Shown here piece by piece: positions 7,807 through 18,223 of a stretch of DNA of 64,000 nucleotides. The position numbers were made by a program, and so were the translations under genes. Source of the DNA: Aquimarina sp. Aq78 (GTDB lineage Bacteria > Bacteroidota > Bacteroidia > Flavobacteriales > Flavobacteriaceae); contig NZ_OMKA01000020.1 of the NCBI RefSeq assembly GCF_900299525.1, positions 280,634-344,633 of the forward strand, in the 5' to 3' direction. The notes below the pieces were generated by a model. The model worked only from the letters and a program-made list of their open reading frames with translations. It had not been told where the DNA came from and searched no databases. Each line of letters starts with the position of its first letter. Positions within the stretch are counted from its first letter, which is position 1.

Positions 7807-10719
7807 ATGAAAATTATTACGTTAACTCTCTTGCATAAGAGGCTCACCCCTCTTATTTGTCTTTTTGCACTACTATTCTCATCAACTTATGTTTACGGGC
7901 ATTACTCTCATGAACACAAGTACACCTCTTTGATCCCAAAGGACACTACTACAACTAAAACTGAATATAATCCATTAAGTCTTACTATACTTAAAATACA
8001 GGATGCCACAATCACCGGAATATGTTGTGATGGCAAGGCTAAGGCTGTCGCATCTGGCGGAAAACCTGGCTACACATACCAACGGAGTGCTTCTGCTAAT
8101 AATCAAACCACAGCAACAGCAAGTCTTCTTACTGATCGTACACACAGTGTTACAGTAACCGATGCTAATGGAACTCAAGTAACCCAAAGCATCATCATTA
8201 AATGCCTTAATACTTGCGATATTAAAGCTACAAATACTATAACCAATGTATCTTGTAACGGCGATGCCACGGGATCTATTGATCTAACGGTGGAGAACGG
8301 TACTCCTCCATTTATTTTTGCATGGAGTAATGGTTCTTCTGATGAAGATTTAACTAATGTAATAGCCGGAACATATTCAGTAACAGTTACCGATGCTACA
8401 AATTGCACTACTACTAGTTCAGCCACAATTACCGAGCCCAGTAAAGCCATATCTGCTTCTATTACCAAACTAACCCATATTAGTTGTAAAGGTTCAGGGC
8501 TAATTAACATCGAAGGAGCTGGTGGAGTACCACCTTATTCATATTCTATCGATAATGGAGTTAATTACCAAACTAGTGAAACATTTTCAGATCTCGCTCA
8601 AGGAAATTACACAATAAAGATACGTGATGCTAATGGTTGCATTTCTATAGTCTGCACAGCAATTTTATATAATTGTACCGATGCCGTAACAGACATTAAT
8701 AACACTTTTATTAATACACCCGTTTCTGGTAATGTATTAACCAACGATGAAGATCTCGAAGGAGATATACAGACGGTAACTACCACTACTGTAACTACTA
8801 CAGAAGGGGTTATTGTTGGTATAGCCCCTAATACGGGAATCTACACTTATACACCTCCTACTGGATTTACAGGAGAAGACTCTTTCGAATATACTATTTG
8901 TGACAATGGCACTCCGATTGCTTGTGACACTGCTACTGTATACATTGAAGTACTTCCAATTGGAGATCCTAAAAACGAAGCACCAATTGCAAATCCAGAT
9001 ACTGCAATTACCGAAATAAACACTCCAGTAAATGGTAATGTATTAGTTAATGATTTTGATCCCGATGGTGATCCCATTATAGTAACAACAACTACAGTAA
9101 CCACCACAGAAGGAGTTATTGTAGCTATAGATCCCAATACAGGAGCATATAACTATACGCCTCCTACCGATTTTACCGGTGATGACACTTTTGAATATAC
9201 CATCTGTGATAACGGTAATCCTGCTTTATGTGATACTACTATTGTTATAATTACCGTTATAAAAAACCAGAACAATAGTACTTTTGCTAATGATGATGCA
9301 TATTTTACCGCATGCGAAAATATTCAAGGGAATGTGCTGGATAATGATTTTGATCCCGAAGGAGATACACAAACCATAAATATAATTCCGGTAGATGATG
9401 TAGATAACGGAATCCTTACCCTTAATATTAATGGTTCCTTTACTTACATTCCTAATTCTGGGTACACCGGTACAGATAGTTTTATTTATACAGTATGTGA
9501 CAATGGCTCTCCAACTGTTGCTTGTGATCAAGCCACTGTATACATTACCATCTCGGCCACCACACCTCCCGACGTAACTAATTGTAATGTAGCAGATGAA
9601 ACAATCGAATGTAATGGAACAAATAATGAAACCATAGCTAACATCTGGAATGCTGATAATATTGCAGAATTAGAATCCTGTGTTTCTGACAGTTGTAATA
9701 CAGATTTTACTGATCAAATAAGTTCAAATTATGATTTTAATAATTTGGTAAGTTCTTGTGGTTTAGGCGGAACTATAGAAGTTATATACACTATTACAGA
9801 TAAAAATGGAGACATAACCACTCTTACAGCAACTCTTACACTGTATGATTCTACACCTCCAGATCTAACAAGCTGTACAATTACTGATTTAACTTTAGCG
9901 TGTTCTACAACTAATATTGAAGAAATTGCTAGTCAATGGAATAATAATAATATTGCAACGCTAGAAACTTGTGCAACTGATAATTGTAACGTGAGCGCAG
10001 CCGCATTAGTAACTTCGGATTACAACTTTGATAATATAACAGATGGAGCTCTGGTAGTAGAATACAACATTACAGATGATTGTAACAACACAACTACACT
10101 ACAAGCAAAAATAACATTCGAAAACAATTCTGTAATCGCAAACGACACCAGCTTATGTGCTCTTGATGAAATAGAATCACAAGTTTTTGATTTATTCGAC
10201 CTATTAGAAGGCGATTATAGTACCAATGGAATCTGGGAAGTTACCTCTGGAAATGCATCTGTAATTGATGATCACTTTTTTGATCCATTAAGCATAGAGT
10301 TATTAGACAAAGATGCTTCTGAAGAGATTGCATTTAGTTACACAGAAAACAACTTAGCCTGTCCAATATATCTCGAAACAACAATAGAAGTACATAATAG
10401 GTGTGCAGTATTCTCTTGTGGAGAAGATACTATCAAAATTTCAAAAGTAATTACACCAAATGGAGATTCGTACAATGAATATTTTGCAGTGAATGGTGTA
10501 GAAAATTGTGGTTACGTTGTAGATGTTAAAATTATTAATCGTTGGGGGGCAATTATATACAAATCAAGTGATTATCAAAATGATTGGAATGGCACAGCAC
10601 ACCAATCATCTTTAGGATCAGCAAATCAAGTACCTAGTGGTACATATTATTGTATTGTAACTATAAACAATAGTGGTTTAAAACCATTTAGCACCCCGTT
10701 ATATATTGGTACAAAATAA
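7807..10719 (+). CDS. Large exported SprB-repeat/Ig-like adhesin with T9SS type B sorting domain
   Basis: This 970-residue surface protein starts with a signal peptide (about residues 1-31). SprB-type repeats occupy about 143-210 (ITNVSCNGDATGSIDL) and 220-290 (LTHISCKGSGLINI). Three cadherin/Ig-like repeats follow at about 292-383, 396-484 and 495-582, each with GNVLxND and FTGxDSFEYTICDNG-like cores. Two Cys-rich domains lie at about 590-680 and 688-772. The C-terminal 95 residues (ISKVITPNGDSYNEYF, then IINRWGAIIY and SGTYYCIV) are the gliding motility-associated type B sorting domain that directs export by the T9SS. The next two genes encode its probable outer membrane partner and an OmpA protein. 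The ligand is unknown. Confidence 0.92.
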   Translation: MKIITLTLLHKRLTPLICLFALLFSSTYVYGHYSHEHKYTSLIPKDTTTTKTEYNPLSLTILKIQDATITGICCDGKAKAVASGGKPGYTYQRSASANNQTTATASLLTDRTHSVTVTDANGTQVTQSIIIKCLNTCDIKATNTITNVSCNGDATGSIDLTVENGTPPFIFAWSNGSSDEDLTNVIAGTYSVTVTDATNCTTTSSATITEPSKAISASITKLTHISCKGSGLINIEGAGGVPPYSYSIDNGVNYQTSETFSDLAQGNYTIKIRDANGCISIVCTAILYNCTDAVTDINNTFINTPVSGNVLTNDEDLEGDIQTVTTTTVTTTEGVIVGIAPNTGIYTYTPPTGFTGEDSFEYTICDNGTPIACDTATVYIEVLPIGDPKNEAPIANPDTAITEINTPVNGNVLVNDFDPDGDPIIVTTTTVTTTEGVIVAIDPNTGAYNYTPPTDFTGDDTFEYTICDNGNPALCDTTIVIITVIKNQNNSTFANDDAYFTACENIQGNVLDNDFDPEGDTQTINIIPVDDVDNGILTLNINGSFTYIPNSGYTGTDSFIYTVCDNGSPTVACDQATVYITISATTPPDVTNCNVADETIECNGTNNETIANIWNADNIAELESCVSDSCNTDFTDQISSNYDFNNLVSSCGLGGTIEVIYTITDKNGDITTLTATLTLYDSTPPDLTSCTITDLTLACSTTNIEEIASQWNNNNIATLETCATDNCNVSAAALVTSDYNFDNITDGALVVEYNITDDCNNTTTLQAKITFENNSVIANDTSLCALDEIESQVFDLFDLLEGDYSTNGIWEVTSGNASVIDDHFFDPLSIELLDKDASEEIAFSYTENNLACPIYLETTIEVHNRCAVFSCGEDTIKISKVITPNGDSYNEYFAVNGVENCGYVVDVKIINRWGAIIYKSSDYQNDWNGTAHQSSLGSANQVPSGTYYCIVTINNSGLKPFSTPLYIGTK

Positions 10720-10730
10720 AAAAAGAATTA

Positions 10731-11672
10731 ATGGGCATCGCAAAAAATAAAATAGCAGTACTATTAATACTATGCATTGGTTTTATCGGATATGCACAGC
10801 AATTACCGCAGTTTACGCAGTATATGTTTAATACCATATCCATAAACCCAGCCTACGCAGGTAGCAGAGAGACATTAAGTATTGTAGGTTTACACAGGAG
10901 TCAATGGACAGGAATACAAGGAGGTCCTCAAACTCAGACACTATCTGCCCATTCTCCCTTACGAAACGAAAAAATAGGAGTTGGATTATCCGTAATACGT
11001 GATACTCCTGGTTTTGAAAACTACTTATATATTTATGGTGATTTCTCGTATTCTATTAATATTACAGATAATTCGAAATTAGCTTTTGGGTTTAAAGGCG
11101 GGGTTACTAATTACAATCTAGATCAGGAATTTTTAAATGATCCTGAAGTAACTGGGGATCCTTTCTTCGGAAATTATTCTAATCGATGGAATCCTAATAT
11201 TGGAGTAGGGTTATATCTCCATTCAGACAGATGGTACTTTGGACTATCATCACCAAGAATACTAAACACAGACAATAATCGTACTACCGAAACGTCTACG
11301 GTAGAGTATGTAGCACTAGAACGCGTTAGTTATTATTTTACAGGCGGGTATGTATTTGACCTCTCTACAAACACAAAATTAAAACCATCGGCTCTTTTTA
11401 AAGCAACTAATGGCGCACCAATTTCTGTTGATTTAAATGCGAACCTTCTGTTTTATGAAAAATTTTGGCTCGGAGGCTCATACAGATACAATGAACATAC
11501 TGCTTCTATAGGAGCCTTAGCTGATTTTCAAGTGACAAAACAAATTAGAATTGGCTATGCCTACGAACATTTTATTTCAGATATACGACCATATATAGGT
11601 GGTACTCACGAAATTTTACTGATGTATGAATTGTTTAATGAAAAGCGTGTTAGATCTCCCAGGTACTTTTAA
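10731..11672 (+). CDS. PorP/SprF family T9SS membrane protein
   Basis: This 313-residue outer membrane protein has a signal peptide ending near residue 22 (IGYAQQ) and the hallmark start of mature PorP/SprF proteins (QLPQFTQYMFNTISINPAYAGSRE). The remainder alternates short beta strands as expected for a barrel. SprF-type proteins are needed for the secretion or attachment of the type B sorting domain protein encoded next to them. This one starts 11 bp after the adhesin gene, so it is the probable dedicated partner. It ends 10 bp before the start of the OmpA-family gene. Confidence 0.9.
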   Translation: MGIAKNKIAVLLILCIGFIGYAQQLPQFTQYMFNTISINPAYAGSRETLSIVGLHRSQWTGIQGGPQTQTLSAHSPLRNEKIGVGLSVIRDTPGFENYLYIYGDFSYSINITDNSKLAFGFKGGVTNYNLDQEFLNDPEVTGDPFFGNYSNRWNPNIGVGLYLHSDRWYFGLSSPRILNTDNNRTTETSTVEYVALERVSYYFTGGYVFDLSTNTKLKPSALFKATNGAPISVDLNANLLFYEKFWLGGSYRYNEHTASIGALADFQVTKQIRIGYAYEHFISDIRPYIGGTHEILLMYELFNEKRVRSPRYF

Positions 11673-11682
11673 TACCATATTT

Positions 11683-13632
11683 ATGAAAAATATAATATTT
11701 CTAATTTTAGCATTTCTGTTTAGCACTTTTATTCATGCTCAAAAAGTAAAGGTAGCAGATAAATATTTTAGAGATTTCGCATATTTAAAAGCCATAGAAT
11801 TATATAAAGAAGCATTAAAAAAAGAAGATAGCAGCAAACATATTCTATCCAGAATAGGAGATTGTTATTATAACAATTCTAACTCAGAGCAAGCATATTT
11901 TTGGTACAACAAAGCTGTTAACAAATACGACAAAATACATCCTCAATATATTTATAAGTACATACAAACCTTACGAAGTTTAGGTAAATACAATGAAGCT
12001 AATCAGTGGCTTAAAAAGTTTAAAACACTTCAACAAAATGGTAAGCACACTAAAGATTTTGAAAGTATAAGTCTCGAAAAGTTTCAAGAATTATCTACTC
12101 CAAAAGATATTCATGTTCGGGTAATAAACTTAAACTCCAATAGTAAATATTCTGATTTTGGTGGGTATGAACAAAATGGGAATTTATATTTTTCATCTTC
12201 TAGAGCAGATGAAAATACTAAAGGCAAAAAGAAAATTTACAAATGGAATGGAGAACCTTATTTAAATATTTATCAATCTATAATTGATCGAATTGATTCG
12301 ACCATTGTAGTAAAGGACATTGCTCCCATTTCTTCAGACAAAGTAAATTTAAAAAACGAACACGAAGGGACATTAACAATCACTAATGATGGTAAGACAC
12401 TCTATTTTACCAGAAACAACATTAACAAAAGAAAGAAAACATCTTATGATAAAGAAGGTAATTCTAATCTAAAACTGTATAGAGCTAGGCTTAAAGGTAA
12501 TCAATGGACAGCTGTAGAAGAATTACCATTTAATGATAAAACTTTCTCTACAGGACACCCAACATTAAGTCCAGACGAAAAGACCTTATATTTTGTATCA
12601 GATAGAAAAGGAGGATATGGTAAATCAGACATATATAAAGTTGCTATTAATGATGATGGTTCTTTTGGAACTGTAAAAAATTTAGGTGATAAAATTAATA
12701 CCGAAGGCCGGGAAGTATTTCCTTTTGTAGCAAAAGACTCTACATTATATTTCTCATCAGACAGTCATATAAACCTTGGGTTTTTAGATATTTATAAATC
12801 CAACATACTTAAAAAAAGAGTTGATGAGGATATAAAGATTAAGAACCTTGGAGCTCCTTATAATAGTGGTTATGATGATTTTGCTTTCTTCTTAAACCCA
12901 GATGGTGATTCTGGATATTTCTCTTCTAATAGAACTGGAGGTAAGGGAAGTGATGATATATATACATTTGACAAGTATGAATGTAAACAAGTTTTAACCG
13001 GCGTAACATACGATAAACTCACCCTAGAATCACTTGCTGATGTTACAGTAAAAATTATTGATGAAACTGGTAAAATTATTAGCACTACTCTATCTGACAA
13101 CAACGGCAAATACATTTTTGAAGAAATATCATGTGGAAAAACATATTCTATCTTAGCTACCAAAGCAAATTACAGGCCTGATTCAAAACAGTTCTCAACA
13201 ACTACAACTAATGGAAGTGAGGTCAAATTAGATTTATATTTAACCCCACTAATTATAAAAAAAGAAATTGTAGTAAATCCTATTTTCTTTGATTTTGACA
13301 AATATAATATTCGTGCAGATGCAGCATATGAATTAGAGAATATTGTTAATGTAATGCGAGAAAATTCTAAAATGATTATCAAGATTGAATCTCATACAGA
13401 TAGTCGTGGTAGTAAGAAGTACAACATGAAACTTTCTCAAAAACGTGCTAACGCTACCAGAGGTTATATTTTATCCAGAGGAATTGCTGCAGAAAGAATT
13501 CCGAGCGCTATAGGCTATGGTGAATCCCAATTATTAAACCAGTGCGGTATTAGCAACAAACCTCCCTGCACCGAAAAAGATCATGATGAAAATAGACGTT
13601 CAGCTTTTTTAATACTCAATGACTATCAATAA
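11683..13632 (+). CDS. OmpA-family protein with TPR and PD40 repeats
   Basis: This 649-residue exported protein has a signal peptide (residues 1-19, ending FIHAQ), TPR-like helices (about 22-130), a PD40/WD40-like beta-propeller region (about 150-440, with repeats such as TLSPDEKTLYFVSDRKGG), a carboxypeptidase-regulatory-like fold (about 440-525) and a C-terminal OmpA domain (about 540-649, FFDFDKYNIR, ESHTDSRGS, NRRSAF). The OmpA domain should bind peptidoglycan. This architecture is that of PorE-like proteins next to T9SS substrates. A longer frame opens at 11626 inside the previous gene. The ATG at 11683 gives a proper signal peptide and was chosen. Confidence 0.9.
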   Translation: MKNIIFLILAFLFSTFIHAQKVKVADKYFRDFAYLKAIELYKEALKKEDSSKHILSRIGDCYYNNSNSEQAYFWYNKAVNKYDKIHPQYIYKYIQTLRSLGKYNEANQWLKKFKTLQQNGKHTKDFESISLEKFQELSTPKDIHVRVINLNSNSKYSDFGGYEQNGNLYFSSSRADENTKGKKKIYKWNGEPYLNIYQSIIDRIDSTIVVKDIAPISSDKVNLKNEHEGTLTITNDGKTLYFTRNNINKRKKTSYDKEGNSNLKLYRARLKGNQWTAVEELPFNDKTFSTGHPTLSPDEKTLYFVSDRKGGYGKSDIYKVAINDDGSFGTVKNLGDKINTEGREVFPFVAKDSTLYFSSDSHINLGFLDIYKSNILKKRVDEDIKIKNLGAPYNSGYDDFAFFLNPDGDSGYFSSNRTGGKGSDDIYTFDKYECKQVLTGVTYDKLTLESLADVTVKIIDETGKIISTTLSDNNGKYIFEEISCGKTYSILATKANYRPDSKQFSTTTTNGSEVKLDLYLTPLIIKKEIVVNPIFFDFDKYNIRADAAYELENIVNVMRENSKMIIKIESHTDSRGSKKYNMKLSQKRANATRGYILSRGIAAERIPSAIGYGESQLLNQCGISNKPPCTEKDHDENRRSAFLILNDYQ

Positions 13633-13642
13633 TTAGAAGACA

Positions 13643-14137
13643 CTATCTTTTAATAAAAATATTAGTACAATACATCACTTCATCTTCATTTTGTTCTATA
13701 GAAATATCAAAATCTGTAAAATCACCTTCTATAGTACTTCTATGGCTATCACTTTTTATCCATGCATTAACAATAGATTCTGCAGAGGAATAACCATACC
13801 CTACATTTTCGGCTACTTTGCTTGCTCCTGTATTAGTAACAAGATATGATTTACGCTCATAAAAATAATCGTGAGATATGTTATTTTGCTTAATCATATA
13901 ATCCGTATGACTATATGCTTGTGATTTTATAACATCTAAAGGCTCAAGAGTGTTTAAACCCTTAGAAACTCTATAATTATTTATAAGATCCAAAATTTCA
14001 ATTTCTATTGATTTTACTTCGGGGACAATAAATTCTTTATTAGAAGAACCTAAATCTTCTTCAACATTTTCTGCAGAACACGAATACAACAATATTGCCA
14101 TACAAGCAATATAGATTACTTTAATAGGTGATTTCAT
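13643..14137 (-). CDS. CAP-domain lipoprotein
   Basis: This 164-residue protein has a lipoprotein signal peptide with lipobox LYSC (Cys20) and a CAP/SCP-like domain (about 50-164). Recognisable parts are LINNYRVSKGLNTLEPL, HTDYMIKQNNISHDYF, AENVGYGYSSAESIVNAWIKSDSHRSTI. Bacterial CAP proteins are envelope or secreted proteins of poorly defined function. I chose the ATG at 14137 because the 11 residues upstream do not belong to a signal peptide. The leader just upstream contains GCCCCCAAA ending 2 nt before the ATG, the same as at 58179-58187. It is convergent with the OmpA gene, 10 bp apart. Confidence 0.85.
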   Translation of the reverse strand: MKSPIKVIYIACMAILLYSCSAENVEEDLGSSNKEFIVPEVKSIEIEILDLINNYRVSKGLNTLEPLDVIKSQAYSHTDYMIKQNNISHDYFYERKSYLVTNTGASKVAENVGYGYSSAESIVNAWIKSDSHRSTIEGDFTDFDISIEQNEDEVMYCTNIFIKR

Positions 14138-14358
14138 AATTTGGGGGCGTAGGCTTGGGGCTACCGGCACAAACTACAAAATAAAAGAAAACAACCTGAG
14201 CTTAAAATGTTAAAATCGATAAAAAACACCCTTTAAACGGCTTATATTGCAAATAATCGATAAAATACACAACATCAGCACCTTAAGACTTGTTTTTTAG
14301 TATTAGATCAAAGCACACAACAATCTACTTATTGATGGTAGACTCACTACTTTTCTAT

Positions 14359-16023
14359 CTAATTTAAGGCTGAATCTAACAAGGATTTTGCATGGGTTAG
14401 TGCCGAATCAGAAATATTTTTACCACCTATCATTTCGGCAATTTCCTTAATTCGTTCCTCCTCACTTAACAATTTAAGCTGAGTAATGGTAGTATTTTGT
14501 ATATCTTCTTTATAAACTTTATAATGGTTTTGACCATTAGCAGCAATTTGTGGCAAGTGTGTAATGCTAAAAACTTGTAGGTTTTTACTCATATTCATCA
14601 TTAAATCTGCCATTTTATGAGCAACTTCACCTGATACACCAGTATCTATTTCATCAAAAATTATTGTAGGTAATTGCGTATATCTTGATAGAATAGATTT
14701 AATAGCGATCATAATTCTTGATAGTTCTCCTCCGGAAGCTACTTTTTTAAGTTCCCCAAAAGCGCCTCCTTTATTGGCAGAGAATAAAAATGTTAGCACT
14801 TCTTTTCCATTAGAAAAATACTTATCCTGTAGTTCTAAAGAGGCTTGAAATGCAGCATTTGGCATCCCTAACGCTTTAAGAATATCTTCTAGCTCCTTTA
14901 TCAGTAAAGGAAGTGCCTTATTTCGTTTCTTATGAATCTTTTCTGCAACCTCATCTAATTGAGATTGAATAGTGATTATTTCTTTTTTAAGCCTCTCTAT
15001 ATCTTCGGAAAGAGATTCTGTTTTAGAAACTTTTTCTCGCAGCGTATCTGTTATTACAATCAATTCTTTTATATCTGATACCGCATGTTTTACTTGCAAA
15101 TTATGTAATAATTGCAAACGCTGGCTAATTTGCTCTAGTCGTCCGGGATCTGCCTCTAGTTTTTCTAATTCATCAAGTAAAGAACTGCTTATATCATCCA
15201 ACTCTATATAAACACTTTGGATTCTCTGAGAAAGTTCTTGCAAAGACCCAGAATACGATTCTATCTTAGAAAGGTTATTCTTAATTGTATTTAATTGATC
15301 AGATGCCCCAACTTCTTCTGAAGACATTATAGAAACAGATCCTGATAATCGTTCCTGAATTTCTTCTATGTTATTAAGTTGATCGTATTGCTCTTCTAGT
15401 TCTTGAAGTTCTCCAGGTTTAAGCTTTGCCTCTTCTAATTCATTCAAAAGAAAAGCATTGTAGTCATATTCTTTTGTGAAATTTTCTTGATCAGTAATAA
15501 GAACACCTATTTCTTTTTCTTTCTCTTTTAAGAGCTCAAGACCTCTTCTATAAGATTTTATTTCGCGATCTGCATTAGCCAATGCATCTAACACCTCAAA
15601 CTGAAAGTCATTTGTAGTTACTTCTAATGTTTGATGTTGACTATGAATATCTATTAATCTACCTCCCAGAGATACTAGTGACTGCAAGGTGACCGGAGTG
15701 TCATTTATAAAGGCTCTGGATTTACCCGATGGTAGAATCTCTCGTCTAATTATAGTTTGATCTTCATAATCCAGTGCTGCTTCTTCAAAAAAAGAATTAA
15801 GCCCATATTTTTTTACATCAAAAACTCCTTCTATGACACATTTTTGAGAGTTATCTTTAACACTGCTAAGATCAGCTCTTTTTCCTAATAACAGTCCCAA
15901 AGCACCAAGCAATAAAGATTTACCCGCTCCAGTTTCTCCTGTAATCGTTATTAAACCAGAATCAAAAGCTACTTGTAGCTCTTCTATTAAGGCGAAGTTT
16001 TTTATAGAAAGACCTCTTAGCAA
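14359..16023 (-). CDS. recN: DNA repair protein RecN
   Basis: RecN is an SMC-like ATPase acting in double-strand break repair. The 554-residue protein has the N-terminal SIKNFALIEEL start, the P-loop GETGAGKS (residues 29-36), a long coiled-coil centre (about 150-370), the ABC signature VASGGELSRIMIAIK and the Walker B segment TIIFDEIDTGVSG. The only reasonable start is a TTG at 16023. No ATG is available upstream in frame close by, and the protein is already full length at the N terminus. The gene lies just downstream of the DUF4835/coaBC cluster, separated by about 107 bp. Confidence 0.93.
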   Translation of the reverse strand: MLRGLSIKNFALIEELQVAFDSGLITITGETGAGKSLLLGALGLLLGKRADLSSVKDNSQKCVIEGVFDVKKYGLNSFFEEAALDYEDQTIIRREILPSGKSRAFINDTPVTLQSLVSLGGRLIDIHSQHQTLEVTTNDFQFEVLDALANADREIKSYRRGLELLKEKEKEIGVLITDQENFTKEYDYNAFLLNELEEAKLKPGELQELEEQYDQLNNIEEIQERLSGSVSIMSSEEVGASDQLNTIKNNLSKIESYSGSLQELSQRIQSVYIELDDISSSLLDELEKLEADPGRLEQISQRLQLLHNLQVKHAVSDIKELIVITDTLREKVSKTESLSEDIERLKKEIITIQSQLDEVAEKIHKKRNKALPLLIKELEDILKALGMPNAAFQASLELQDKYFSNGKEVLTFLFSANKGGAFGELKKVASGGELSRIMIAIKSILSRYTQLPTIIFDEIDTGVSGEVAHKMADLMMNMSKNLQVFSITHLPQIAANGQNHYKVYKEDIQNTTITQLKLLSEEERIKEIAEMIGGKNISDSALTHAKSLLDSALN

Positions 16024-16130
16024 AGGATAGAAAAGTTTTTGTTGTTTTTAAAAAAGTAAAGATACCATTTACAATAATTAAAAATAGTATTTAAATTTTT
16101 AATTATACTCATTTCAAAATAAAGTATTTT

Positions 16131-17015
16131 TTAAAACTTTATAGTTTTCCAGTTTTCTGAATAGGTAGGTGCTACTTTATTAAGTATCTCAACGGTTTCA
16201 GCAATATTAACTGAAGGTCCTCCAGAAAGAACACTTGAAATCTCATCAGCTTTAGCATCAAAAAACACTCTCATTATATAAGAATTAGGTCTGGTATTAT
16301 GCATTTCCTCAAGCGATTTCATAGATTCAGTAATCGTTTCTTTTCCTTTTTTTATATTATTATACATAACATCTAGTCCTTCTCTATGATAGGTATACAT
16401 TGTTTTCCTATACCCTTCATATGTTCCTGAAAGAAGATCATCATTAAGCCTAAATCTATTAGGATTTTGTTCTCTGGCCCACCCAAGCGTGTTACTACCT
16501 TGTGCATTACCAACAATATTTTTAGCTTCCTGATAATAGCTGGTTCCGCTATTTAGCTCAAAAGTATCTGCATCTACACCTAAAATAGTATATAAATAAA
16601 ATGCAACCACAGAGATTAAATTCGACTCAAAGTTATTTGGATTATAATTTAGAGGTTGAAATTCTAAGTAGTTAAAATTAAACTGCTTATCATTTATATT
16701 AAAGATTGTAGTATTATAACTAGATCCGTATACTGGACGGGACGCCTGCACTTGCACAGTAGCAGAAAAAACATCGTTATCGTAACTACTTATAGTAATA
16801 AAAAAACTACAATTAATTCTTTCTTCTGTCCGATAATCTACAGAAGTCCATTTTGAGTTATTAATAAATTCAGTTAATGAACGCTCTAAGGTTTTAAAGA
16901 CTTGTAAATTGGGATTACCCGTTTGCTCTGCATTAACAGCTACAGTAGCATTAAATTCCTGAGCATTAACTCCTAAGCTAACTATAAATACGATAACAAG
17001 CAACAACCTATTCAT
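16131..17015 (-). CDS. DUF4835-type exported protein
   Basis: This 294-residue protein has a signal peptide (about 1-18, ending GVNAQEF). The sequence FNATVAVNAEQTGNPNLQVFKTLE and YLEFQPLNYNPNNFESNLISVVAFY is typical of the conserved Bacteroidetes family DUF4835. It has no known function. The family is regularly found directly after coaBC and bamD, as here. Its start overlaps the end of coaBC by 8 bp, so it is translationally coupled. The context suggests an envelope role, but that is inference. Confidence 0.85.
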   Translation of the reverse strand: MNRLLLVIVFIVSLGVNAQEFNATVAVNAEQTGNPNLQVFKTLERSLTEFINNSKWTSVDYRTEERINCSFFITISSYDNDVFSATVQVQASRPVYGSSYNTTIFNINDKQFNFNYLEFQPLNYNPNNFESNLISVVAFYLYTILGVDADTFELNSGTSYYQEAKNIVGNAQGSNTLGWAREQNPNRFRLNDDLLSGTYEGYRKTMYTYHREGLDVMYNNIKKGKETITESMKSLEEMHNTRPNSYIMRVFFDAKADEISSVLSGGPSVNIAETVEILNKVAPTYSENWKTIKF

Positions 17016-18219
17016 TGTTCAATGTATTAATTTCATTAAATATATCTTCTGCGACTTCTGACTTTGTTTTTAAGTCAAACGCTTTAATCTCCAATTTATG
17101 ATTAATCAATGTTACTTTATTCGTTTGTCCTTTAAAACCAGCTCCTTTATCATTAAGAGAGTTAAGAACAATTAAATCTAAGTTCTTGTTTTTCAATTTA
17201 TTCTTGGCATTCTCCTCTTCATTTTCTGTCTCTAAAGCAAATCCTACAAGAAATTGATTTTTCTTCTCTGCTCCCATCCATTTAAGGATATCATTTGTTC
17301 GCTCTAATTTAATAGAAAATTCTGTATCTGCCTTTTTTATTTTTTGATCTGATATGTTTTTAGGCCTATAATCTGCAACTGCTGCAGATGCAATTGCAAT
17401 ATCACAATCACTGTATACAGAAACCACAGCTTCATACATATCTTTAGCGCTAATTACATTCACCACATGAATAAGAGTATGATTAATTTTAAGAGCAGAC
17501 GGTCCTAGAACAAGAGTTACTTGTGCTCCTAAATTAGCTGCTGTTTTGGCAAGTTCGATACCCATTCTACCACTAGAGTGATTACCTATAAACCTTACCG
17601 GATCTATTGCTTCATATGTAGGGCCCGCAGTGATCAGAACCCGTTTACCTTTTAACGGAAGTTTATCTAAAATATCTTTTTCTACAAATTCAATAATTGT
17701 AGAAGGCTCTGTCATACGTCCCTGACCGATCAAACCGCTTGCCAATTCTCCTGACTCTGCAGGGATCATGATATTACCAAACTCTTGTAATGTTTTAAAC
17801 GTTTGATGAGTAGAAGGATGATTATACATATCCAAATCCATTGCTGGAGCAAAATAAACAGGGCATTTTGCAGATAAATAGGTTGCTAACAGCAAATTAT
17901 CACTATTTCCTGTTGCCATTTTGGATAATGTATTAGCAGTAGCTGGTGCTATGATCATAAAATCTGCCCATAGCCCTAAATCCACATGGTTATTCCAAAC
18001 TGCATTCTCATCTTCATCATCAAAGAAAGAGGAATGAACAGGATTTTTAGATAGTGTAGATAAGGTAAGCGGAGTTACAAAATCCTTAGCAGCAGGTGTC
18101 ATTATTACTTTTACCTCTGCTCCTGATTTAATAAATAAGCGCACTAAGCTTGCTGCCTTATATGCAGCAATACCAGCGGTGACACCAATTAAAATCTTTT
18201 TACCGCTTATTATAGACAT
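17008..18219 (-). CDS. coaBC: Bifunctional phosphopantothenoylcysteine decarboxylase/synthetase
   Basis: CoaBC makes 4'-phosphopantetheine from phosphopantothenate and cysteine, using CTP and FMN. The N-terminal CoaC half (about 1-185) has GKKILIGVTAGIAAYKAASL and the PAMDLDMYNHPST motif. The C-terminal CoaB half (about 188-403) has GKRVLITAGPTYEAIDPVRF followed by NHSSGRMG, the classic synthetase signature. The 403-residue length is standard. It sits between rpb6/rpoZ (4 bp upstream) and DUF4835 (8-bp overlap). Confidence 0.95.
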   Translation of the reverse strand: MSIISGKKILIGVTAGIAAYKAASLVRLFIKSGAEVKVIMTPAAKDFVTPLTLSTLSKNPVHSSFFDDEDENAVWNNHVDLGLWADFMIIAPATANTLSKMATGNSDNLLLATYLSAKCPVYFAPAMDLDMYNHPSTHQTFKTLQEFGNIMIPAESGELASGLIGQGRMTEPSTIIEFVEKDILDKLPLKGKRVLITAGPTYEAIDPVRFIGNHSSGRMGIELAKTAANLGAQVTLVLGPSALKINHTLIHVVNVISAKDMYEAVVSVYSDCDIAIASAAVADYRPKNISDQKIKKADTEFSIKLERTNDILKWMGAEKKNQFLVGFALETENEEENAKNKLKNKNLDLIVLNSLNDKGAGFKGQTNKVTLINHKLEIKAFDLKTKSEVAEDIFNEINTLNNE

Positions 18220-18223
18220 AAGT

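Noticed and set aside
8175..9531. Several antisense frames in the T9SS adhesin gene
   Set aside because: They are complements of the repeat-rich coding sequence and have no start context or family match.
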